From positions 1-27,342 of the forward strand of contig DATGMB010000097.1 of assembly GCA_035293845.1 (NCBI GenBank): a stretch of 27,342 nucleotides of DNA, written 5' to 3'. The translations under genes were made by a program, and so were the position numbers. Positions 21,036 to 27,342 of this stretch are shown piece after piece; the first letter of the stretch is position 1; each line of letters begins with the position of its first letter. The notes under the pieces were generated by a model. That model worked only from the letters and a program-made list of their open reading frames with translations. It ran no database searches and was not told where the DNA came from. Source of the DNA: DATGMB01 sp035293845. Its GTDB lineage: Bacteria > Acidobacteriota > Terriglobia > Bryobacterales > Bryobacteraceae.

Positions 21036-21043
21036 CAAGCGGC

Positions 21044-22897
21044 ATGAAACACATCATCGTCGGAACCGCCGGGCACATCGATCACGGCAAAACGTCGCTG
21101 GTAAAGGCGCTGACCGGCATCGACGCGGACCGCCTCGAAGAGGAAAAGCGGCGCGGCATTACCATCGATCTGGGTTTCGCGCACCTGGAGCCCGCGCCCG
21201 GCCTGCGCCTCGGGTTCGTGGATGTGCCGGGGCATGAGCGGTTCGTCAAGAACATGCTGGCGGGGGTCGGGGGTATCGACCTGGTGCTGTTCGTAGTGGC
21301 GGCCGATGAATCGATCAAGCCGCAGACCCGTGAGCACTTCGAGATCTGCCGCCTGCTGGGCATTCCCCGCGGCATCGTGGCGCTGACCAAGTCCGACCTG
21401 GTGGATGAAGACATTCTCGGGCTGGTGCGGCTGGAGATCGAAGAGCTGGTGGCGGGCTCATTCCTGGAAGGCGCGCCGATGGTCGCGGTGAGCTCCGCGA
21501 CGGGCGCGGGGCTCGACGAGTTGCGCCGCGAGCTGGCGCGCGCCGCCGCGGCGGCGCCGGAGAAGAACGCGCGCGGCCATTTTCGATTGCCGATCGACCG
21601 CGCCTTTTCCGTCAAGGGTTTCGGCACGGTGGTGACCGGCACGCTGATCGCGGGCTCGGTGCGGAAGGAGGATGAAGTCGAAATGTATCCCGCGGGACGC
21701 CGGCTGCGCGTGCGCGGGGTACAGGTGCACGGCTCGAAGGCCGAGACCGCGGTGGCAGGGCAGCGGACGGCGCTCAACCTGGCCGATATCGAGCCGGGCG
21801 AAATCGCGCGCGGCGACGTGCTGGCCCCGCCCGGCCGGTTCCATGCCGTGCGGCAGATCGACTGCCGGCTGGAGCTGCTGCGTTCGGCCAAGCCGCTGAA
21901 ACACCGCGCGCCCGTGCACTTTCATTCCGGGACTGCGGAGATCGAGGCGGAAGTGCGCCTCTTCGGCGCCGCGGCCATGCAGCCGGGCTCGACCGGGTAT
22001 GTGCGCATCGTGCTGCGCGAGCCGGCGCTGCTGCTGCCGGGCGATCGCTTCATCATCCGCATGTTCTCGCCCGTGGTGACGATCGGCGGCGGCATCGTGG
22101 TCGATATCTCCGAGCGCCGTTACCGCCGCACGGACGATCCCACCGCGCGCCTGGACGTGCTGGCCTCTGGCGACACCGCCGTGCGCGTGGCCCTCCTGGT
22201 GCGGGAAGCGGACGCGGGCATGGCGGTCGCCGACGTGGTGGCGCGCACCGGATTGCAGCCCGCGGAGATCGTGAAAGCGCCGGTTCAATCGCTGCCGCAG
22301 CACCAGTGGCTGGTGGATCCCGGCTGGTTTCAGGCCGCGCGCGACCGCCTGAGCGCCGCCGTGCGCGACTTTCACAGGCGGAATCCGCTGCTCCCCGGCA
22401 TCGCCAAGCAAGACCTGCGCGCCAGAGAACTCCCGGGCGCGCCCGCATTCCTCATCGATGCGCTGCTGGCTGAGGCGAAGGACCTCGTGGCGGAAGGCGA
22501 GAACGTGCGCGCGCGCAGTCACAAAGTGATGCTGCGGCAGGATGAGGAGGCGGCGCGGGCGGCCATTGAGCGCGCGTTCGAGGAGGCCGGCCTCGCTGTC
22601 CCGGCGGTGGCGGAAGTGCTGGCAAAATCCGGTGTGGAGGCAGCCCGCGCGCGCACGCTGCTCGGCATCTTACTGCGCGAAAAGCGGCTGGCGCGCATCA
22701 GCGACGAGCTGGTGTTTCACCACTCCGCGCTGGAGAAGCTCCGCGAGCTTCTGGCCGCGCGCAAGTCACAGCGCTTCAATGTGGCGGCGTTCAAGGAATG
22801 GACCGGCGTTTCGCGCAAGTACGCGATTCCGCTGCTCGAATACCTCGACCGCGAGCACATCACGCGCCGCGAAGGCGACGAGCGGCTGGTGCTGTGA
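21044..22897 (+). CDS. selB: Selenocysteine-specific elongation factor SelB
   Basis: A 617-residue translation factor that brings Sec-tRNA to UGA codons followed by a SECIS hairpin. The GTPase domain shows GHIDHGKTS (10-18), RGITIDLGF, DVPGHERF and TKSD. EF-Tu-like beta domains follow with RAFSVKGFGTVVTGTL. The C-terminal part (about 380-617) holds the winged-helix repeats that bind SECIS, ending in FKEWTGVSRKYAIPLLEYLDREHITRREGDERLVL (described here by position, about 582-617). ATG 21044 fits the conserved KHIIVGTAGHIDHGK start. No selA, selC or selenoprotein gene is visible in the window. The last 48 bp, including the stop codon, recur at 23904-23951. Confidence 0.96.
   Translation: MKHIIVGTAGHIDHGKTSLVKALTGIDADRLEEEKRRGITIDLGFAHLEPAPGLRLGFVDVPGHERFVKNMLAGVGGIDLVLFVVAADESIKPQTREHFEICRLLGIPRGIVALTKSDLVDEDILGLVRLEIEELVAGSFLEGAPMVAVSSATGAGLDELRRELARAAAAAPEKNARGHFRLPIDRAFSVKGFGTVVTGTLIAGSVRKEDEVEMYPAGRRLRVRGVQVHGSKAETAVAGQRTALNLADIEPGEIARGDVLAPPGRFHAVRQIDCRLELLRSAKPLKHRAPVHFHSGTAEIEAEVRLFGAAAMQPGSTGYVRIVLREPALLLPGDRFIIRMFSPVVTIGGGIVVDISERRYRRTDDPTARLDVLASGDTAVRVALLVREADAGMAVADVVARTGLQPAEIVKAPVQSLPQHQWLVDPGWFQAARDRLSAAVRDFHRRNPLLPGIAKQDLRARELPGAPAFLIDALLAEAKDLVAEGENVRARSHKVMLRQDEEAARAAIERAFEEAGLAVPAVAEVLAKSGVEAARARTLLGILLREKRLARISDELVFHHSALEKLRELLAARKSQRFNVAAFKEWTGVSRKYAIPLLEYLDREHITRREGDERLVL
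22850..22897 (+). repeat. 48-bp direct repeat, copy 1 (selB 3' end)
   Basis: The last 15 codons and TGA of selB (plus flanking bases) are repeated without any mismatch at 23904-23951. Sequence before and after the two copies does not match. Confidence 0.95.
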
Positions 22898-22971
22898 GCG
22901 TGCTGGAAATCCGCGCTATCGATTGGACTTCGTGGCGCTTATTTCCTGCCGCAGAGATGTCAACCGCGCGA

Positions 22972-23166
22972 TCACATCTTTCGCGATTTTCCGGCTGCGG
23001 AATTTCCGTCGATCGCGGTGACCTCTCTGGCGTTCTTTAGAGCGTGGTAAGCGGTGAGAACTACGCCATCCGGTCGCACGACTACGCCCGTGCTGATGGA
23101 ACTCAGCCGGCCCGCGCCCTCACCCGCGAAAATGATCGCAGTGGCCTCGGTGATGCGGGCTAGCAC
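22972..23166 (-). pseudogene. Remnant of a trypsin-like (DegP/S1C-type) serine protease
   Basis: A 64-codon fragment whose centre, STGVVVRPDGVVLTAYHALKNAREV, matches the strand-loop around the catalytic His of trypsin-like proteases (His in TAYHAL). The frame also extends upstream without a start. After AREV the similarity stops and a TGA follows soon. The Asp and Ser of the triad are absent. It lies inside the segment bounded by the two selB 3'-end copies, which carries no intact known enzyme. It is read as debris of a formerly complete gene. Confidence 0.6.
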
Positions 23167-23370
23167 ATCCGGCGAATTGGCCGGGGGGCATTCTGCCCAT
23201 ACAATGACGCCCCGACCAGCAGGATAACTCCAGATACCCGAGATCTCATCGTGAAGGACATTCTACTATTTCGCGGCATCGGGTGGCGCCGAAGCGGTGT
23301 GTACGTGCAGCAAAATTAGCCGTCGTTTCCCCCGGGGCGCTCCTCGAAGACACCATAGCGCGCGGGCCTG

Positions 23371-23713
23371 CTACCCCAGCAGCTCCGCATCGTGGAGGTC
23401 GATGTGGCGGTCCGAGGCGCGTTTGTTCCGGACCAGGTCGGCACGGCCGATGAACCAGGCCGTTTCCGTGCCGAATTCAGCCCGGTTCCTGTTGGGCCAG
23501 GCCTCCTCGAATTTCACGCCGTCGATCGACATCAGAATATCGACGCGGACTGGCGGCACGCCAATTTGATAGAAGAAACCCTCGCGGCAGAAGTCCGCAG
23601 GTGTGAGGCCGGAAAGTGGAGCGCCAAACTCCGCCAACGACCGGAACACCTTGGAGGTACTTAACCTGCGCGGCGTTGAAAATTTTCAGCAGTTCTTCGA
23701 AGTCGGAGCTCAT
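23371..23713 (-). pseudogene. AbiEii/DUF6036-type nucleotidyltransferase, catalytic core deleted
   Basis: The first 20 codons (ATG at 23713; MSSDFEELLKIFNAAQVKYL) match the N-terminus of nucleotidyltransferase-fold toxin-like proteins (DUF6036/AbiEii type). Right after KYL the frame breaks. From about 23649 another frame gives the family C-terminus: VFRSLAEFGAPLSGLT, then IGVPPVRVDILMSIDGVKFEEAWP and AWFIGRADLVRNKRAS with DLHDAELL. The middle of about 60 residues is missing, including the Gly-Ser and Asp-x-Asp catalytic part. The gene is therefore dead. The small gene just upstream (23661-23879) appears to be its usual partner. Confidence 0.75.
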
Positions 23714-23879
23714 CGGGAGCCGCGCCGAGGCGGGAATGTGCGTCGGCCACCATCTGCCAGGCGGCTTCGAATATAGCCGCCGGTCCAAGTCGTTGCCAGT
23801 ATTCCACGTCGAACGAGCGATCCATGTCTGGCAGGCGGCCGTAGCGTTCCATCACAAATGGAGGCGTTGACCTGGGCAC
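23661..23879 (-). CDS. Small hypothetical protein, partner of the nucleotidyltransferase remnant
   Basis: Up to 72 residues from GTG 23879; ATG at 23852 or 23825 are equally possible starts. The core MDRSFDVEYWQRLGPAAIFEAAWQMVADAH, given here by position (about 19-48), then ends DELRLRRTAENFQRR. I recall small proteins of this kind ahead of DUF6036-type nucleotidyltransferases, suggesting a two-gene cassette of toxin-antitoxin type. It overlaps the first 53 bp of the remnant. It looks intact although its partner is destroyed. The function is unknown. Confidence 0.5.
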   Translation of the reverse strand: MPRSTPPFVMERYGRLPDMDRSFDVEYWQRLGPAAIFEAAWQMVADAHSRLGAAPDELRLRRTAENFQRRAG

Positions 23880-23903
23880 GAGTCCATCTTAGCGCGCCCG
23901 CCG

Positions 23904-23951
23904 CGCGAGCACATCACGCGCCGCGAAGGCGACGAGCGGCTGGTGCTGTGA
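23904..23951 (+). repeat. 48-bp direct repeat, copy 2 (selB 3' end)
   Basis: An exact copy of selB positions 22850-22897, including the TGA. It lies about 1 kb downstream, 32 bp before the Uma2 gene. Between the copies (22898-23903) are a protease fragment, a deleted nucleotidyltransferase and a small gene, all on the minus strand. The stretch 23167-23370 holds nothing else I can identify. Confidence 0.95.
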
Positions 23952-23983
23952 AGAAATGCGACGTGAGGGATAATGAAATCGCC

Positions 23984-24580
23984 ATGCCTACCGCAGTAAC
24001 CGGTCTACCCACCGAGGCGGCTCCCCCGCGCAAGCGCTGGACCCGGAAGGAAGTGGACGACATTTCCGCCGCCGGGCTGTTGAACGCTGAGCGGCTGGAA
24101 CTGATCGAAGGGGAACTGATCGACAAGAAGGGGAAAAGACCGCCGCACGTAAATTGCGTGGTGTTGCTCCACGCCTGGTTGACTGCGATCTTCGGAGGCC
24201 GGTTTGTGGTTCAGGAAGCCCCCATCGATGTGGCGCCAGATGACAATCCGACTAACGAGCCGGAGCCAGACCTCGTCGTTTTGAACCGTGATGTGGTGCA
24301 TTTCGCGCGCCAGAGGCCCCGGCCGGAACACCTGAAATTGGTAATCGAGGTTTCGGATACCACAGTCGCCTTTGATCTCACCACCAAGGCCCGCCTCTAC
24401 GCCCGCGCCGGCATCCGCGACTATTGGGTGCTCGACATCGCCCGCCGCCGCATGACCGTGCATCGCGACCCGCAGATGGGATGCTACACGTCGGTCGCGG
24501 CTTATGGGGCCGAGGAGAGCGTCGCGCCGCTGGCCGCGCCCGAGTCGCAGCTGCGTGTTGCGGACGCCTTCGCGGATTAG
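23984..24580 (+). CDS. Uma2-family (DUF820) endonuclease-like protein
   Basis: A 198-residue protein with a PD-(D/E)XK nuclease fold of the Uma2 family. An N-terminal helix with LELIEGELIDK (about 38-48) is followed by the catalytic Asp96 in EPEPDLVVLN and Glu122 in LVIEVSDTTVAFD. The family stretch KARLYARAGIRDYWVLDI comes next. The usual YxR-type final strand is replaced by a less conserved C-terminus. Uma2 genes occur in many scattered copies in Acidobacteria and cyanobacteria; their targets are not known. ATG 23984 matches the usual length. It sits just after the second selB 3'-end copy. Confidence 0.88.
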   Translation: MPTAVTGLPTEAAPPRKRWTRKEVDDISAAGLLNAERLELIEGELIDKKGKRPPHVNCVVLLHAWLTAIFGGRFVVQEAPIDVAPDDNPTNEPEPDLVVLNRDVVHFARQRPRPEHLKLVIEVSDTTVAFDLTTKARLYARAGIRDYWVLDIARRRMTVHRDPQMGCYTSVAAYGAEESVAPLAAPESQLRVADAFAD

Positions 24581-24631
24581 ATCAGCGGCATCGGCCGAAA
24601 ATCCCGGTTGCCCCGCCCGTCCACGCCCACA

Positions 24632-25066
24632 ATGGCAGGCGACCTGCTGTGCGAATCGCCAGTGAACCGCTCTGCGTGTATTTTTTTCCTCGCCACGACG
24701 GTTTGGCTCATTCCGGCGCCGGCCAAAGCCCGCCACCGGACGATGACGATGCGCGCCACCGCCTATACCGGCCATGGGCGCACCGCGAGCGGAAAACCGG
24801 TGCGCCGCGGCATGATCGCGGCGGACCGAGGCGTGCTGCCGCTCGGCACCAAGGTTCGGGTGAAGAACGCCGGGCGATACTCCGGTGTGTATCGCGTGGA
24901 GGACACCGGCGGGAAGATCCGCGGCCGCAAGATCGATATCTACATGCCGTCGCGTGGCGCGGCGAAGCAGTTCGGCAGACAGACCGTAAAAGTTGAGGTC
25001 TTATCACCGCAACAGAAGCGGCGCCAGGGATTTCTTGCCTCGCTGCTGTTCTGGCGGCGATCGTGA
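24632..25066 (+). CDS. Secreted 3D-domain (Asp-Asp-Asp) protein
   Basis: A protein of up to 144 residues. After an N-terminal hydrophobic segment (about 14-32, signal peptide ending APAKA) comes a double-psi beta-barrel 3D domain. Its three Asp are Asp65 in AADRGVLPLGT, Asp91 in VEDTGGKI and Asp102 in IDIYMPS. 3D domains form the catalytic core of MltA- and RpfB-type peptidoglycan-cleaving enzymes; the small stand-alone kind probably acts on or binds the cell wall. ATG 24632 was taken. GTG at 24662 gives a shorter and more typical signal peptide and is a real alternative; neither has a good ribosome site. The basic Arg-rich C-terminus ends FWRRS. Confidence 0.82.
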   Translation: MAGDLLCESPVNRSACIFFLATTVWLIPAPAKARHRTMTMRATAYTGHGRTASGKPVRRGMIAADRGVLPLGTKVRVKNAGRYSGVYRVEDTGGKIRGRKIDIYMPSRGAAKQFGRQTVKVEVLSPQQKRRQGFLASLLFWRRS

Positions 25067-25078
25067 CGAGCGGCCGGC

Positions 25079-27342
25079 TCAGAATGCCACGCGCAGCGTG
25101 AACTGCAGCGACCGCGCCGGCAACTGGTTCGTGATTCCTGCCAGCGGTGTCCCGAAGCCAGGTCCTGGCGTAGCGCCGTTGCCCCACGTCCCGCTGTAGC
25201 CCACAAAGTTCGCGTGGTTGAACACGTTATAGCTCTCCGCCCGCAACGTCACCCGCAGGCGCTCTCCGCGAAACGCAAAAATGCGCTCCAGGAACGGCGA
25301 GATATCGTAAATCGCCCGGCCGCGGCCGGCATTACGGCCGATCACGACGCCGTTGACCACCGGCCGGTCCGTGGTCGCGCCGGTGTCGCCGCTGTTGTTG
25401 ACGCCGGTCGTGATGTTGTACGGCAGCCCCGTCGCCAGCGTTCCGATGCCGCCGAAGTCGATGCCCCACGGCCCACGCCACACGCCGCTCAGCACGAAAC
25501 GGTGGCGCTGGTCGAAGATCGCGTTGCCGTATTCGACGCGGCCGGTGAAGTTCGGGTCATTGGGGTTCTGGCCCGGCACATCGGGATCCACGTTGTCGAG
25601 CGCGTGCGACCAGGTGTAGCTGGCAAGCATCGTCAGGCGCTGGCTGAAGCGGTGCCGCAAGTTGATGTCGAGCGCGTCATAGTTGGAATAACCGTCGTTG
25701 ACGTCGCTCTGGATCACCGCGTACGGCGGCTGCGGATTCGTGGCCGCGTTCGGGTTGCACGTCATGCCGTTCTGCGCGTACCACCAGATCCAATACGGCC
25801 GCGTGCAGTTGGCGGCCTGCGCGCTGCGCACCTGGCCGGGCGCGGTGCGGATGAATGGCGCGGGCGGGTCGACGTCGCGCGGGCGGTTGATGCGCGAGGT
25901 ATGGGAGCCCACGTAATCCACGCTCAGCACCCAGTCCGGCGCGAGCCGGTGCTCGACCCCCACCGTCCACTGGGTGGAATACGGATTCAGCAGCGCGCCG
26001 GGATAGCCGATCAGCGTCGAGGTGGGAAGGAACTGGTTGTAATAGGAAGCGTCACCGGGCCGGAGATACAGGCTGCGCAGCGGCATCTGCGCGCCCGCCG
26101 GAAAAGCGGGGAGCGGCGCGGCGGCCACGCTCGTGGGGAACCCGATCTGCCCCGGCGCCGCGGTGTAATTGAACACGCCCGTCGGCCCGGTGAGAACGTA
26201 ATTGGCCTCCGAGTTATCGACGATCTGCGAGTAATAGACGCCGAAGCCGCCGCGGATCACGGTGTGGCCCGTGCCGCCCACGTTATACGCGAAGCCCAGG
26301 CGCGGCGCGAAATCGTGGCGCGAATCGGTGAAGGTCTGCTGCTCGTACCGCACGCCGAGATTGACGGTAAGATCCTGCCGGATGCGGATATCGTCCTGCA
26401 CAAACGCCGCCCACAGCGTGTCATCGACAGTATAGGAGGCATTCCCGTAACTCTGCGTATAGGTCCTGACATTGGCGATGTTATTGAGATAGGCGGAGCT
26501 CTCGCACACCGCCATCGGCTGCGTGCAGGTATTGTAGACGAACTGGCCGAGATAGATCGGCCCGCCGAATTCCTTGCTGTCGCCGCCGCTATGGGCGTAG
26601 ATCACATCCGCGCCGAAGCGGATCTCGTGGCGGCCCCGGACCGTCGAGAGCACGTCGTTGGCCTGATACTGCCGGTTCATCAGCAGCGCCGATTGCGACG
26701 TGCCGGTGGTGAAGGTGCCCCCGGCCGAGATCGGCACCTGGAACTGCGTGCCATACACCACGGGGTCGAATTGGGTGATCGGCGAAGCAAGCTGAAACTG
26801 CACGCGCAAGTTGTTGATCAGCGAGGGCGTGAGCGTCGCGGTTTCGCCGAGCTCGTTCGAATACGTGCGGCGGCGGAACACGCGCGCGACCGTGGGAAGC
26901 GTGTTGCCGCCCACGGTGCCGTTGGGATTGGTATCGTGATAGCCGTCAATATCGGAGCGGAAGAACACGGTGTTGCGGTCATTGATCTGGCGGTCCAGCC
27001 GCAGGAAGGCCAGCCAGCCGCGGTAGTGCCCCACGTAGACGCCCGGCGAGACGGGCGAGATCACGGGCGAGCCGCGGTTCTCGCGGCTGAATTCGCCCTC
27101 GAGCGAGAAGAACGTCTTGCCGCGCCCGAGCGGACCCGAGAGGCCCAGCGCGGATTGCCCGAGTGTGTCGCTGGTGAGGTCGTTGCCGCTGGCCGCGTTG
27201 CCGGGCGTGAAGCCGCTGAGCGCGGCGGCCGTGGCAGCCGGCCGCCATGCCTCGAGCGCCTCGCCGTGAAATTCGCTCCCGCCCGGCTTCGTCACGATGT
27301 TCACCACGCTGCCGGTGCTGCCGCCGTATTCGGCGGAGAAGG
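25079..27342 (-). CDS. Oar-like TonB-dependent receptor, 5' partial
   Basis: The frame is open to the window end, so the N-terminal carboxypeptidase-regulatory-like domain and part of the plug are outside. The visible part starts in the plug (EYGGSTGSVVNIVTKPGGSEFHGEALE) and then forms the long outer-membrane beta-barrel. It has typical strands such as LTVNLGVRYEQQTF, FAPRLGFAYNV and RLTMLASYTWSHALD. It ends LQFTLRVAF, with the C-terminal Phe used by the BAM machinery. Such receptors are very numerous in Acidobacteria and import oligosaccharides or other large solutes. The substrate is unknown. The stop (TGA, 25081-25079) lies 12 bp from the convergent 3D-domain gene. Confidence 0.92.
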   Translation of the reverse strand, partial: FSAEYGGSTGSVVNIVTKPGGSEFHGEALEAWRPAATAAALSGFTPGNAASGNDLTSDTLGQSALGLSGPLGRGKTFFSLEGEFSRENRGSPVISPVSPGVYVGHYRGWLAFLRLDRQINDRNTVFFRSDIDGYHDTNPNGTVGGNTLPTVARVFRRRTYSNELGETATLTPSLINNLRVQFQLASPITQFDPVVYGTQFQVPISAGGTFTTGTSQSALLMNRQYQANDVLSTVRGRHEIRFGADVIYAHSGGDSKEFGGPIYLGQFVYNTCTQPMAVCESSAYLNNIANVRTYTQSYGNASYTVDDTLWAAFVQDDIRIRQDLTVNLGVRYEQQTFTDSRHDFAPRLGFAYNVGGTGHTVIRGGFGVYYSQIVDNSEANYVLTGPTGVFNYTAAPGQIGFPTSVAAAPLPAFPAGAQMPLRSLYLRPGDASYYNQFLPTSTLIGYPGALLNPYSTQWTVGVEHRLAPDWVLSVDYVGSHTSRINRPRDVDPPAPFIRTAPGQVRSAQAANCTRPYWIWWYAQNGMTCNPNAATNPQPPYAVIQSDVNDGYSNYDALDINLRHRFSQRLTMLASYTWSHALDNVDPDVPGQNPNDPNFTGRVEYGNAIFDQRHRFVLSGVWRGPWGIDFGGIGTLATGLPYNITTGVNNSGDTGATTDRPVVNGVVIGRNAGRGRAIYDISPFLERIFAFRGERLRVTLRAESYNVFNHANFVGYSGTWGNGATPGPGFGTPLAGITNQLPARSLQFTLRVAF

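Noticed and set aside
20945..21043. Longer selB and hpnI frames overlapping each other
   Set aside because: Conserved SelB residues begin at ATG 21044 and HpnI homology begins near GTG 21022. The extensions lie inside the opposing genes.
22898..23903. A tRNA (for example selC) at the insertion behind selB
   Set aside because: No cloverleaf-like set of arms or T-loop motif could be found by eye on either strand.

Overview
The window is GC-rich chromosomal DNA with tightly packed genes on both strands. It most likely comes from an acidobacterium of the Bryobacterales/Solibacter type. The pointers are a TIGR03435-family protein, a long Oar-like TonB-dependent receptor ending in Val-Ala-Phe, an exo-glucosaminidase-type GH2 enzyme, hopanoid-type genes, and many GTG/TTG starts. 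This assignment is inferred from gene content; no marker RNA is present.

Layout. 1-1593 is the 3' part of a GH2 exo-beta-glucosaminidase. 1597-5081 (minus) is an operon mlaE-mlaF-mlaD followed by a ChbG/HpnK deacetylase. 5156-6100 is a P1/DmpA peptidase. 6133-6722 is a MazEF-type pair with a tandem operator and a nonsense-truncated toxin. 6779-8122 is a lone CpaF/TadA ATPase, and 8153-8551 (minus) a VOC protein. 8802-10819 is flbD-motA-motB behind a near-consensus sigma-28 promoter. 10826-12694 is a foreign-looking module (Cys-rich peptide, membrane thioredoxin, TIGR03435 protein) flanked by direct copies of the motB 3' end. 13107-14222 (minus) is a secreted protein with three RidA-like units, and 14396-15616 an anchored TPR/PPC protein. 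15673-19174 is the vitamin B6 block (MocR/PdxR regulator, pdxS, pdxT) plus a low-Mr phosphatase-like gene. 19251-19820 is a secreted hypothetical protein. 19883-22897 holds divergent hpnI-type glycosyltransferase and selB. 22898-23951 is a decayed insert between two copies of the selB 3' end. 23984-25066 holds Uma2 and 3D-domain genes, and 25079-27342 (minus) is the TonB-dependent receptor.

How genes work together. The Mla operon should move lipid between membranes. Its last gene and the distant hpnI-like gene could carry out consecutive steps (N-acetylglucosaminylation and deacetylation) on a hopanoid head group. FlbD-MotAB form a late flagellar unit. PdxR-PdxS-PdxT regulate and make pyridoxal phosphate.

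The most unusual signal is that two insertions in this one window each sit directly after a gene (motB, selB) and each leave a second copy of that gene's 3' end at the far side. The first insert carries an intact, promoter-bearing three-gene operon that I do not recognise as a described system.
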